This document shows, in pieces, positions 1 to 11,026 of a DNA stretch of 64,000 nucleotides. Numbering within the stretch: the first letter of the stretch is position 1; every line of letters starts with the position of its first letter. Source of the DNA: Nectonema munidae (lineage: Eukaryota > Nematomorpha > Nectonematoida > Nectonematidae); assembly GCA_030549495.1 (NCBI GenBank), contig JAUIRK010000706.1:124001-188000 (forward strand). The letters are read 5' to 3'. The position numbers and the translations under genes are program-made. Under the pieces are notes generated by a model that was not told where the DNA came from, made no database searches, and saw only the letters and a list, made by a program, of their open reading frames with translations.

Positions 1-350
1 TTCTTTTTTCAGTTGAGCTGTCATATATCAATCAATTTTTTGACAGGTTTGTTGATTTTAAAAAAAAATAAACGTGACGATCGTGTTCAGCACACTTGAA
101 AATGGGTATATATGTGTAACAAATTTTGTATACCCATTTAAACTAAAAGTTTTTTTTAGTTGAGCTGTCCAATATTTGACAAGTTTGATTGATTTTTATA
201 AAAAATAAATGTCCATCGTTCGCAATCAATCATTTAGTAGGTTCGCGCAAATATTTTGTTAAAATTAGCAATCATTCAAGAAAAACCGAGGCTAAAATAG
301 CCCCCCCCCCCCGTCAATGAGGAAATGTAAATAGGCAGTTAATAATAGGG
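1..350 (-). mobile_element. End of a piggyBac-like satellite-carrying element
   Basis: The first ~240 bases are the reverse complement of the ~150-bp satellite found at 14.8-16.2 kb (shared blocks include GACAGGTTTGTTGATTTT and the TGAAAATGGGTATA stretch). A poly-C tract then leads to the sequence TAATAGGG directly followed by TTAA at 351-354. The 14.7 kb copy has the same order of parts: TTAA, CCCTATTAGTG terminus, poly-C, satellite. This is therefore read as the outer end of another copy in inverted orientation, cut by the window edge. The terminus is more diverged here than in the 14.7 kb copy. Confidence 0.6.
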
Positions 351-559
351 TTAATTGAGCTAAGGATATGTTTTTTGTGACCTCTGAATGTAACTCTGTG
401 AATGTAAACGAATTTTAATTTTTTACATTTTCAGCATCAATAAATAAAAAAGAAAAATAAAAAATCGAGTTATGCATTTGGAATCGTTTTTTTGTTTAGT
501 AATGTTGGTTTTTAAAATTTTCCCGCAGAAAAAATGGATTTTTAATATAATTAGGCTAA

Positions 560-666
560 TTTTGGTAGCGAAGATTTTGGTTAGCAGAGATTTTGGTTAG
601 AGATTTTGGTAGAGGAGATTTTGGTTAGAGATTTTGGTAGAGGAGATTTTGGTTAGCGGAGATTTT
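560..666. repeat. Minisatellite of GATTTTGGTTAGAG units
   Basis: Short direct repeats built from GATTTTGGT with TAGAGGA or TAGCGGA linkers recur about seven times. A compound unit of about 28 bases is repeated. No coding function is evident. Confidence 0.75.
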
Positions 667-744
667 GACTTGTATTCGATAATACTGCATAGGTATTATT
701 CTTCTTTAAAAGTTGCTCCTTCATACAAAAGAAGAATTTGATAT

Positions 745-1075
745 TTTAAACAACTTCCAGATAATTTTGTTCATCTTTTCAATCACTGTATTTATGAATA
801 TATAGGTTCATACCTTGATATATCTTATCATGGTAATTGTCAAGATCATCAGAGGCATTTTACAAAGACAAATCCCTCAGTCTTTGTATACATTAAGGAC
901 AAACTTAAAACAGATTCCCCTAAAACTCTCGAGTCAAAAGAAAATATTCCTCGCGATTCAAAATTAATTTACAATTAGTACTCTAGCAAAAGTCTAGATC
1001 CTCCAAATCTAGCAGATGATTTACAACATGTTATATCATTGATATCTTCGGATTATCCTTTTATCAACGAATGAT
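745..1075 (+). pseudogene. Unidentified decayed coding fragment
   Basis: One plus-strand frame stays largely open and has a protein-like composition, with stretches such as GNCQDHQRHFTKTNP and DPPNLADDLQHVISLIS. It carries an internal stop. The layout loosely recalls the N-terminal part of FLYWCH/MULE-type transposases, but no diagnostic motif is complete, so the family is not assigned. No start codon or splice context is convincing. It is most likely a transposon fossil. Confidence 0.3.
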
Positions 1076-1444
1076 TGTGCTGTTAGCCCAACCATCGTGG
1101 GCTACACTGAGAGTCAACTAAAATATGAAAAACTGTACTTGTTTTACGAAATAGTTTACATCAGTGTTGAGTATTTTCAAAACATAATTCTTGATGCTGA
1201 AACGATCGATGATACGGAGATTGTCGTCAACTGATATCAACTTGCGGGACGGTGTAGCCATTTCGAACTCTTTAATTTGGATATAAATTTATAGGAGCAA
1301 TATGTATTATTAAGTAGAAACTCAAGTAAGAATGATTTTAAAATAAAGATGCTAAAATCATGACAATAATACGACAAATAGGCTTTGTTTATTTACTAAT
1401 TAGAAAAGTTCGTTATTGCGAGCCTCTAATGCATAGGATATTTC
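1076..1444. other. Non-coding stretch, nothing recognised
   Basis: AT-rich sequence with no supported gene, RNA or repeat on either strand. Confidence 0.5.
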
Positions 1445-1600
1445 TATTATGGGTGGCATGACAGGTTCGATGATGGACTCAGCACGGAAGCCTCTGGGTT
1501 CGATACCTCATCGATACCAATTTGTTCATAGTTTGACATAAACTGTACATCAGTGCCTTGTCAATGAAAACACACCCACGTTACCTTTACCTTATAGTTG
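1445..1600 (+). mobile_element. tRNA-derived SINE-like sequence
   Basis: A near-consensus B box (GGTTCGATACC, about 1497-1507) sits about 40 bases downstream of an A-box-like TGGCATGACAGG. The head is followed by a non-tRNA tail. It does not fold into an evident complete tRNA cloverleaf, so it is called a SINE or SINE fragment rather than a tRNA gene. It differs from the SINE at 14.0 kb in its tail. Confidence 0.5.
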
Positions 1601-1974
1601 GTGCATATTAGTAATCATTTCTTAGATTTGTTGCACAACGAATCTATAAAATAGAAACTCATAAAGTGAAATAAAAGAATTCAAAATTTTATTTTCACAA
1701 AAGATAAATTTATATTCCAAATCTGAATTCATCCAGTTGAGGTTGTTTTATGAAAACAAAACTCCCAGCAATGTTAATCTTTCAAAAAAAATAGTAACTG
1801 AATGTTTCTAAAATAAAAATGAAATTAAAACAAATAAAATATTCGCAAAGTAAATAAGATTCAATGATAAAATTTTCAAAGGTTTCTTAACTAAATTATA
1901 TATGTAATTATAAAGACAGGACTTTTTTCTAGGATAGAAATTGCTTTGACCAAAAAAACCTGCCTGTAGGTACT

Positions 1975-2880
1975 ATACAAGAAGAAGAAGTTTATTTATC
2001 ATAGAGTGAAGATAACAAGGTTTACACACATAAAAAATAATATAGATATGGAATATTACAAAAGATCATATACGATATGTGATATGATATTTGCCTCTCT
2101 CCATGGTAACCTAGGGCTTAGTTCGTACCTAGACCTAGGCACCTAAGGAGATAAGAGACCGAGGTGTCTGGTATTGGTGAGAGGGTACCTTCACCCCTAC
2201 TTTTCTCTGCCTCACGATAGGTCCCTAGAGACGAGGAGAACAAGAATGCAGATGGTGCAGCATTATGCATCAGACCTGGAGTACAGGCGGAGGAGGCATG
2301 GAGTAGTGAAGAGGGTACCATCATCCTTTTTCTGCTCCTATGATGAACCCAGTCCGTAGTGAGAGCTGAGTAGTGGTAAGAAGGGTAATCTCCCCCTTCT
2401 CTCCCCCTGTATGTAGGAGAGACTCTCTCTTAAGGAGAAACCTAGGCAGGGGGCTTAGGCTCTCTAAGAGGGAAGAGACCATCTATGCACAACTAGTTGG
2501 GATGTGGTAGTGAGAGATAGCCTAGGCTGCCAGGCTATGCTTATCTCCCACCCTAGCCTCTTCCTACTCACGTCAGGAGTAAGGATACGGCAGGTTCGGC
2601 AGGTGCCTACACCCTGGTAAGGAGGTAAGAGGCGCTGTATGGTGAAGGAAGGAGCTACACCACTAGGCCAAAGAGGTAGGTGGGACCCTTCACACCTGTG
2701 CTCTCTGACCGCACAGTTGGTGTAACCCCTGCTCTTCTCCCCCCAGGGGGCCTCTCCACTAGAGCTACTACAGCTTAGATTTATACAGCTTCAGATCGAG
2801 CATTACCAGAAAAATAGGCGTATTATTTTCTCTCTAGAATCTCCATCATAAACCCTCGCAGTACGGACGATGGCTTTTTA
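1975..2880. other. GC-richer block of unknown origin
   Basis: From about 2100 to 2830 the base composition is clearly richer in G and C than the flanks, with many CCTAGG, GGTACC and CTCTCC words. No open frame of convincing quality exists; both short ORFs here lack recognisable motifs. At its left edge lies a stretch around AAGAAGTTTATTTATCAT that, read on the minus strand, looks like a LINE 3' end (ATGATAAATAAACTTCTT). The block may therefore be an old minus-strand LINE tail or a separate insertion. Not identified. Confidence 0.35.
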
Positions 2881-3119
2881 CTCCACTTATATATTTATAC
2901 TTAATTTTACAGGAAATAAAAAATATGTAACCTAGTGGATAATTACTACAAAATTTTTTTTTAAACTATTGATTTTATATATTCATTTTATTTTTTGTAA
3001 CTCACAGTATTTGGGAATTTTATAAAATTATTCCTTCAAAAACCTAATACAAATTTCAGAAAATTCAAAAGGTTTCTTCAGTAATCGAGAGTAAAAATTT
3101 CAAAAAATATTCAAAATAT

Positions 3120-3452
3120 ATGTAAGAATATTGGAAAAAACTGTTATCCAAAGTATATTGTAAAAAATGCAGAAGAATGGTAGAATGTTTTTATACCTGA
3201 TATTCTAAAAAAGTATTCTGAAAGTTAAATATTTAATGCAGATGAAACAGGTATTTATTATAGAGCCACACCAAGTGGTACGCTCTCTAAGAAAAATGAA
3301 GCTTTTAGTGGAAGTAAAAACACATTAAATAGTTTGTCTCTGTTACTTGGAGCAGACATGACTGGTTCCCAAAAGAACCTTTGTTAGTAATTGGAAAGTT
3401 TCAAAGCAAGATGTTTTAAAAACAGGAAAAAAATTTGCCTGTTCAGTATAAA
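3120..3452 (+). pseudogene. Tigger/pogo (DDE_1) transposase fragment
   Basis: A plus-strand frame reads FNADETGIYYRATPSGTLS and then continues with GAD(M)TGS and a PLLVIGKF-like stretch. This is the first catalytic-aspartate region of Tigger/Jerky/pogo transposases (the family motif is Y/FNADETGLF/Y). Upstream about 60 bases show the preceding helix in a shifted frame. The match stops abruptly where the hAT-like terminus begins at about 3454, so the Tigger copy appears to have been cut by that insertion. The fragment carries frame breaks and no start; it is a fossil. Confidence 0.65.
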
Positions 3453-3453
3453 C

Positions 3454-5350
3454 TAGGAGTGCACCGGATAGTATATCCGGCCGGATATTTTTCCGGATAC
3501 TGACGATTATTTAATATTCGGCATTAATGCAGGATACTTCTCATATCCGGCCGGGTATACCGGATAGTTGCAAACGGATATTATCAATTAATAATTATCT
3601 TAAAAAATATAAACTGCATACATTTGTGAAAAAACATTTCTTTATTCAATGGCTAATGAAAATTTTACAAAATCAATTATCATATGACATTTATTATAAA
3701 AATTTTCTACCGTTGTGGTGAATGAAAGAAGCATTCTCCCTTTTCAAGCAAAAGTTTTGTGTTTTTTTCAAAAATATTGCGTATTCTAAAAGAGCTCAGA
3801 GTAAACATGATGAGGCGTACATAGGTATTTAGCGTGTTTTTTAAGCATGGAAATTTATCTTCCATTTTCCAATACTCCAGGGGGATTTGTTTCTTTCAAG
3901 AAGTGAATGAGGTAGAGTTCTAATTCACTGGTGCCTCATCTTCGATATCTTTCTTGGAGATACTTATTGTTGAATCTTTATGTGTTCTAGCAATTTCTTC
4001 GAAGCAAGCCATGAAATCATCATTGCTTCTATCTTCGACTAATTTGTTAGTTTGACAAATTAGTTGACCAGATTCATCAAGAGTCTCCACACTGTTAATA
4101 TCAGAACTGTGGTGCTTAAGTAACAAGGATTAAAGTTTTTCCAAATGTCTTATCGTTGAGAAACTGCACTTTAAAGGTGGATCAAGAACTCCAGATATAT
4201 GATGGGTTCCTCATGATATCAAGACCAGAACCAGAAGCATTAAAACCTAGCACGTAGTGCAGACAAAGTTTCTGTTTGGTCATTTTTATGCCTTCTTTAT
4301 GGTGGCCTTTTCAAGATATCTTTCTATAATGCTTACATTTAGAATACGGTTGAAAGAGGAATGATTCTACTCATTTCAAGAGTGAGCTAAGAAAAGGAGA
4401 AGTATGGTTACTATTTGATCAATAATTTGCCACTAAAAAAAATTGGTAGATGATATGGTCAGAGATGTACAGCTGCACAGGTTTTTAGCTTTTGTAGCGC
4501 TTTAACATTAAATATGCACTCAAAGTAACATCCGTACTAGTAAAGTTGACTTTCCCGTTTTGCATTCCAATTGGATAGCCTTGAATTCACTACAGCCCTA
4601 GAATGGTTGAAGTGTGTACCAACCTACGCTTTTTAATAATACATCTTTCAAGATTTTGAGATATAATGCATTTTATGATTAGTTGGATGATATATTGAAA
4701 TTGAAAGACTCGATCTCTAAAGATTGCTTCCAGAAATATTTTTTGCACATTCTAAAAAATTTTCTTGAAGCACAATATTCCAACACTCCAATGTCTTAAG
4801 TTGGTTAGATGTTAACACCTTATGGGTTAAAGTGAGAAGCATGTAGAACTGCATTCTTTGTGCATATTCAGCAGATCAGTGAGAGAAAGAGACAAGAAAG
4901 TTTCATGAGATGAGAACATGTCCAAATGTCAGATGTAAAACTAACAGCCAGCTTTTGACACCTCAACAGCAACATCATTTCGTAGTTCTTTATAGAAGTT
5001 GGTAAAACATTGTAAAAAATCTTCTGTAGGTATGAATGTGCTAATTGCCCCATAAGACAATAAACCTTCATTTGCATACTAAGCTGGTTATCAATGATAT
5101 AAAGAATTTTTTATGAATTTTTTAGCTCTAGTATCATAATGTCACACTTTTTTTATCGAACGTTTTGTAAGGAAATTGTACATTTTTCTTTGCCTAGGGG
5201 ATATTCTTGGATTCATCATATTCTTCAGAGATCTCGTGGTTTTGTTCTGAAGCATTCCTTGTTTTGTTCCTGTATTCTTTGTGATAAAACTTTCGGTTTG
5301 TGCAAAGTGGTGTATACTTGGCTTTCCCTTGCCTCTTTTTATCAATTATT
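3454..5350 (-). mobile_element. Decayed hAT element, ZBED type
   Basis: The left edge shows a hAT-style terminus (TAGGAGTGCACCGGATA) followed by nested CCGGATA and TATCCGGCC words, a known style of subterminal repeat in hAT elements. Minus-strand frames downstream contain TSDIWTCSH (4890-4940 region), which matches the conserved region of ZBED-like hAT transposases. Around 5150-5340, Cys/His-rich peptides recall a BED zinc finger. The order on the minus strand (BED finger, then TSDIW) is right for the family. The second terminus was not found. Many frame breaks; not functional. Confidence 0.5.
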
Positions 5351-5851
5351 ACAAACCATACAGGCAATGGAGCAAGAATCATTAATCTTAAAAAGACCAG
5401 ATAAAGCTCGACATTGTGAAAAATTACAAAATTATAAGGTAATTGTTAACGTTAGCTCTCAGACTTCTAAAAAAAAAGAATAACAATAGTATAATACACT
5501 ATATTTAATACTATTTAATGAATTGATGTATGATTAAAAGTGTGATAGAGAATATGATTAAATAAAATAAAGATATATAATCTTGAGTAATATTATGAGA
5601 AGTAGTTATATGTTTTAAAAAGTCATTCACTTTTAGTAAATAATGGTTAATGGATATATTAAACTATTAAACCTATGTATGGGATAATAAATTCATATTG
5701 GGACCCCTATTAAAATAAAGAAGATAAAGATATTTTTTGTGATTGGTTTTATTTAAGAATAAAAGAAAAAAAATTGTTGATTCTTGAAGTGTCCTGGAAA
5801 AAGTGTTAAAACTTCAAATACTAAATTTTTTTACCTCTCAAAACTTATATT

Positions 5852-5991
5852 AGGGGTCATTAATTGATTCAATCAAAGATATGATAAGTTGAATAAGAAT
5901 TTGTAAACTAATTTAATAGTTAAAAGTTGACAATGGGGAAGGGGGGTTAAAATTTAGAAAAAAAGGTTTACGTCAATTGTGAATGACCCCT
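5852..5991. mobile_element. ~140-bp MITE with inverted termini
   Basis: The left end AGGGGTCATTAATTGA is mirrored by the right end, which in reverse complement reads AGGGGTCATTCACAATTGA. The flanks carry a TTATA-like direct repeat. No coding capacity. Superfamily is not certain from the ends. Confidence 0.55.
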
Positions 5992-7112
5992 TATAATCTA
6001 TGGATTGGTACAATAAAGTTTAAAGCTCATATAAAAAATTTGATGAAAGAAATTATATTTGTTTAGATAGGTAAGGTTAATATGAAAAGGCTGAAAGTCT
6101 TTTTCAATACTCAATGCACTTTACTTGCTATAAACTTATTAATTGAAAAGATCAAAATGTTAAAAATTTAGTTTAAATAAAAGTATAAAAAAAAAAAAGA
6201 TAAAAATAATTCTCTAGAAGAAAATCTTAATTTAACTGCGATTATTATTGATATAAATCCTTTGAAAACGGAAGAATTTGAATAGTGTAGCTTCTGATGA
6301 AGAAAGTGAAAAAGATCATGAAGAATTCAAAGTACGTGTTTTAGAAGCCTTATAAATTATGGATAAAGTAAAAAAAGTGTTTGAAAAATGTGGAGTGACA
6401 ACGATTGATTTGAAAAAGCACACAAGTCTCTTCAAAATTATGTCATTGAGAGCAAAAAATGCGTCAATCTCCAATTCATGAATACTTTTCTTAAAAACTC
6501 TCCTTTTTCAATAAAATTAGGTTTTATTTTTTAATTATTTGTATTTAATTAGTTAGAGAATCATTTTAATAAATAATAGTTTAGATATAAGCACATGATC
6601 AAGCACCAGATTGGGTGGTCCCCGGCAAGTGCCTATATAAAAGGTTGATTGTATATGAGAAATAAAATAGGATAAGAAAGACAAATAGGTTAAGGTGAGA
6701 AATATATTTATATAGATATATACACCTAAATAGAAAAAATAAAGGATGTCGAAAAAGTGACAACATTATTAAGTAGAATGAAAAAAAATATGGAAGCTCA
6801 GGTGTAAAGATAAGCAGAACAAAGGTTAAGGATAAAAATCAATGAGAACGTAAGGTACAAACAAAGCATTTAGTTAAAGTAAACGGTGTATTGTAGTTTT
6901 TCATGAAATAATGCTTAATTTCAGATTTGAAAAAAATTGAGATGTAAGTTTATAATGATTGAAGTGTAAATGTTCGTAATTTGATAACGTTTTAGAATAA
7001 AAAGTAGTGTCATTTAAATTTTCAAAATTAAACTAAAAAAAGTTTGTGAAAATTTTGGGCAAAACCATTCAGCATTTTAAAAGTGAATTGGACAGACTGT
7101 ATTTATACAGGT
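5992..7112. other. Non-coding stretch with a weak acidic ORF remnant
   Basis: The interval is AT-rich. At 6280-6480 on the plus strand two short frames (SVASDEESEKDHEEFKV and a KCGVTTIDLKKH stretch) are protein-like and recall the acidic tail of Tigger/Jerky proteins. They could belong to the Tigger fragment at 3.1-3.4 kb, but the link is weak. Nothing else is recognised. Confidence 0.35.
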
Positions 7113-7391
7113 CTAGATAAAAATAGAGAGTCCGTATGCATCTTTGCAATTACATCTATCACAATCTTTGATGGCGAATATTACGTCATTCTGGGAAGAG
7201 CTCGTAAAATAAAATTTAGTATGTACTAGAGATAAATATTTGGAAAAGGAAGCACTGTGATTTTTTATTTGTGAACTATTGGTGAATGTATCATTAAAAA
7301 GAGTTGAAATAAATTGACTATCAGTGATAAATTTGTCTTTTGCTTTTAAAGAAATATTTGATGAGGGATAAGGAGAAATATATTTTTTCAT
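7113..7391 (-). mobile_element. LINE fragment, second copy of the pre-RT segment
   Basis: This ~275-bp block is a diverged copy of 9150-9430: both share AAAAATAGAGAGTCCGTATG and the TTTGATGGCGAATATTACGT region. On the minus strand it encodes a peptide of the type that lies between endonuclease and reverse transcriptase in LINE ORF2 (FNDTFTNSSQ, then AIKDCDRCNCKDAYG). In the LINE at 7.6-10.3 kb the same segment lies in its proper place upstream of the RT, so this copy is either a truncated tandem insertion or a local duplication. Confidence 0.6.
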
Positions 7392-7599
7392 AAATATTTT
7401 GGAGTTGAAAAATAAGAACCTAGTATGGTTGGTGTTGTGTACACATCTAATTATTTTTTTTGAATTTTGATTAAAAGAGTGCGATTTTGATGGCCCGGAG
7501 TGCTATGCAATAATTCATGTGAGGAAGGAAAAATGCAATGTAGAATAAAATTTTTGTGTTGAGCGGTACAAAACATTTGAATTGCTTAAGCATGCTTAA

Positions 7600-10300
7600 T
7601 TTTTTTGAAAAGGTAGACTTAACATGAGATATGCAGACGTCAATTCAACTTATTGTCGATGGCATCTCTTAAAGTTAAAAGATTGAACAAATTCTAATGA
7701 CAAACGAGGCTCTGCTGATGGCCATAGCTTTCGATTTAGAATTATTTATGGTCATGTGATTGTCTTTACACCAATCAAAAATTGGAGCAATTTCTCTGTT
7801 AACCCATTTAAGACCAAGCAAAGCAGACGATATCTAAAAAAACGCAGACGATTTATATTCAAAGTCATTGAAAAAAGCAGACGAAGATGAAATTACTTAT
7901 GTTCCAAAATAGGAACATTGGTCGTAAATGGGTTAAAGTAGCAAACCTCAGTTGGACGGATAGTCAGAGAAAAAGAAATCCTTACTGTTACATCGTCGGA
8001 AAAAAAGAAAAATTAGGCTTGTTGTTAGTGTTATAAAAATCGTTTTTAAATATTATAAATAGCAAGGGGCCAACATCGGAGTTAGATTCGTTTATAGTAT
8101 TAAATCGACGACGATCTAGTAAATAAGACATAGAAACAATGATTTTGGCCGAGCTCGATAATGTGGTGATTTTTTCAATAAAATGTTGTGGGAAATGTAA
8201 TAATATGCTTCAGTAAAATATATAAATAACGACATAGTTCATTCAAAATTATTAATTATGTTATCGATAAAGCATATGAGTAAGGACTACGTTCAGTGGC
8301 GTTTGCGAAAACCGAATTTAAATTGGTAGAATCGGTTATTGTCGAGGAAACAAGAGTAGAGCTGGCAATAGACTAAGAGCATTTTTTCGATAATTTTGAA
8401 GAAAAGAGGAAATAAGATATAGGCCTATAATTACTGATGTCTTTTCTATTCCATTTATGGAAAATAAGATGCACAACTCTAAACACTGTAAAAATTTGTT
8501 TAGTATTTCAATACTTGAATGAATTAACCATGTTTCAAATCTAAACAAAAAGGATTTTAAGTCACTAAGTATTAGAAATGTTCTAATGAAAACACGTATA
8601 TATATAGGAAAAAGCAAGAATCAACTCAAATGGTGATCTTAGTCTGCAATAAAGCTGCTTCCATTTTACCCATCTTAAACACTTCCTTTTTCTCTTTCTT
8701 CATATAAAGTGTAAACTATAGTGCAATTCATAATCACTGTTTGAAGAGCATCATCTAAATACTTCCTAAGCTCTGGGAAACCCACAAATGAATCATGTGC
8801 AATAATTTTTAATTTATTATTCCAATCAGCTCAGCATTACAGATTAAGTTGTTCTATTTTATATAAATTTTTTAATTTTGTATATTCAATAATTTATTAC
8901 CAGTCGTTTTTTTCAATCTCGGGAATATTTAAGTCATATTTTTATTAAGTTAATCTGTTTGTGGGAATACTTTTTATAAACTTAATGCATAAGTGTCAAA
9001 TTCGCACATTTTTTTGTTCAAATTGCAATGACTTTGTATACCACTTTATTTTTAGACACACAAATGAGCAGAAATATTAAGTGATTAAGACAATTATTTT
9101 AACTTATAAATAGATATAGAAGAAGCGCACAAATAATGGGTTTGAGATAAAAATAGAGAGTCCGTATGCATCTCTGCAATTACTTCTATCCCAATCTTTG
9201 ATGGCGAATATTACGTCATTCTGGGTAAAGCTCGTAAAATCAAATTTAGTGTGTTCTAGAGGTAATATTTGGAAAAGAAAGCACTGCGATTGCTTACTTG
9301 TGAACTATTAGTAAATTTATCATTAAAAAGAGTTGAAATAAATTGACTATCAGTGATAAGTTTGTCCTTTGCTTTTAAACAAATATTTGGTGAGGGCTAA
9401 GGAGAAATATAATTTTTGATTTCACACCAAATACTTTTAGTGTCTTTTTTAGTAAGAAACCAGCTATATAGAAACTTTTTCTTGAGCTCTTTATGTAAAT
9501 ATTTTTATGAAAATCTTGTTTCTTTCCACAATCATATCTAAAACTCGCACACTTATCCAAAACTTTTTAGGAATTTTATAATAAGTAAAAGAGCTTGGTA
9601 TCAAGTAAAAAATCAAGTATTTTGTTATTGATTTTTCAACATTTTTAATGAAGCATAGTTTATCAAACTTTTTTTATAGAAATATTTATAATTGATAAAA
9701 TTACAAGGGGTAAAAATATTGTCCAAAAGTCTTTCGCTAACAGGACGACTAGGTTTGGTGTTCAAATCTATACTTCTCAAGCTTGAATAAATCAAATTGA
9801 AGTCGCCAAGAAAAACGCTGGAATTAAGATCAAAGTCATAATTGGATAGAAGAGTTTAAAATTTCAAAAAAAAATCAATTTCATTAGAGATAGAAGTAGG
9901 TTTTCGATAGAAATTGTTGATTTACAGATACTTCTTTGACTTAAAGAGAAAAACAAAGATAGAAAATATCTCGAAATAGTTGCGTTCCTATTTAACATTG
10001 CATCTGTTATATTTAATCAATTTGTCCATGTTAAAACCTAAACTAGCATGAGAACTAATTTTGGAAGGAATAAAAATGAAGTTATAGCCTGAAAGATTAT
10101 AAATATTTAAGTGCTTATCATTAAGCGAAACTCTTGTTTAGATTGTATAGGTATAGCAGTTTTGCTCTTTGAATTAAAGAGAGAAAAAAACTGGACATTT
10201 AATTATGATATTGCTAATTAGTTTAGGAGTAAAGTTTATACTCTGAAACTAGTTAGCAATATCATTAATAAAGTGTCCAGCTTCTTTTCAATATTTATAT
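7600..10300 (-). mobile_element. Decayed non-LTR retrotransposon (LINE, CR1/Jockey-like) ORF2
   Basis: Read on the minus strand from high to low coordinates the parts are in ORF2 order. An apurinic-endonuclease motif VFLGDFN lies at about 9796-9815. The pre-RT linker lies at 9150-9430. The RT motif NYRPIS is at 8415-8432, followed by FKIIEKML and FGFRKRH. A GPLLFIIF stretch is near 8070, FSDDV (the FADD active-site region) is at 7990-8003, and FDWCKDNHMTINNSKSK is near 7710-7790. These are hallmarks of Jockey/CR1-group reverse transcriptases. Several frame shifts and stops show it is dead. About 500 bases (8620-9130) between linker and RT are not recognised and may be a further insertion; they include a minus-strand peptide HDSFVGFPELRKYLDD of unknown origin. 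A TTAA-flanked mini-element interrupts it at 7803-7932. Confidence 0.75.
7803..7932. mobile_element. piggyBac-type MITE inserted in the LINE
   Basis: The 130-bp element has inverted ends CCCATTTAAGACCAAGC and (reverse complement of the right end) CCCATTTACGACCAATG, and is flanked on both sides by TTAA (7799-7802, 7933-7936). TTAA duplication plus a CCC terminus is the signature of piggyBac. Inside, the word GCAGACGA recurs three times. It splits the LINE between the FSDDV and FDWCK motifs, so it is younger than the LINE copy. Confidence 0.8.
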
Positions 10301-11026
10301 TTGTTACAAATTTTATTGGAATCTATTTTACTTAGTCTACTTACAAATTATATCTTTAATAATCCTCTACTACATTTTGTTTATTTTTTTCCTGTGAGAA
10401 TATATTCGTAAATTTCTTCTTTTAAATTTTTTTCTCTAATTTTGATTTCTGTCATTCTTAAAACTTCTCTTGCTGTCTTCTTACTTCAGTCTATCTTAAG
10501 GTTATAATATACTCATTTATCGCTTCCTCCTTATGGTAGAGACTTCATATCGATGGAAATTACTTTCTCTTTGAAGATCTTCCACTAGAAATCCCAAGCA
10601 AAAAAAATAAATGAAGATCTAAAAGAACTTTATTTTTAAAAATTTTCAATGTAAAGGGAAGGCTGAGTAAATAGATTGGGATATCACGTTGAAAATATTT
10701 TTTGTCTATTTGTAATTGCGGACCTAACCATAAATAAAAACGTCCGATATCATCATATAATGCTAGATTAATAAAATCGCAATCAAAATTCATATATTTT
10801 AGTTTTTTAATTATAATTTATTGGGTAAGTGAAGAAGAATCTGAGCTTTAGAAAGATCAATAGAAGTTATAATAACGATGCAGTTAAAATCAGCAACACG
10901 TTAAATCTTTCCTTAGTGTAAGACAACTTGCTTGTAGAAAATTTTAGAATGTAATCTTTCCAAATTTCAAACAGGAAACTTTTGAAAATTATCAACAGAA
11001 TGTTTTCTTAAGACATCACTACTTGG
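10301..11026. other. 3' flank of the TRMT10 gene, no gene recognised
   Basis: A 77-codon minus-strand open frame at 10560-10793 has no recognisable motif and is left unassigned. A small inverted pair at about 10190-10290 (CTGGACATTTAAT near the left, reverse-complement AATAAAGTGTCCAG near the right, with TTGCTAATTAG / CTAGTTAGCAA inside) suggests a ~90-bp MITE-like unit within this stretch. Confidence 0.4.

Noticed and set aside
2118-2359. Overlapping open frames on both strands
   Set aside because: They come from GC-rich sequence with few stop codons; no motif, no start or splice context.
5139-5483. 114-codon plus-strand ORF
   Set aside because: It is the antisense of the BED-finger region of the decayed hAT element.
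10560-10793. 77-codon minus-strand ORF downstream of the TRMT10 gene
   Set aside because: No family resemblance, no splice or start support; AT-rich chance frame is as likely.
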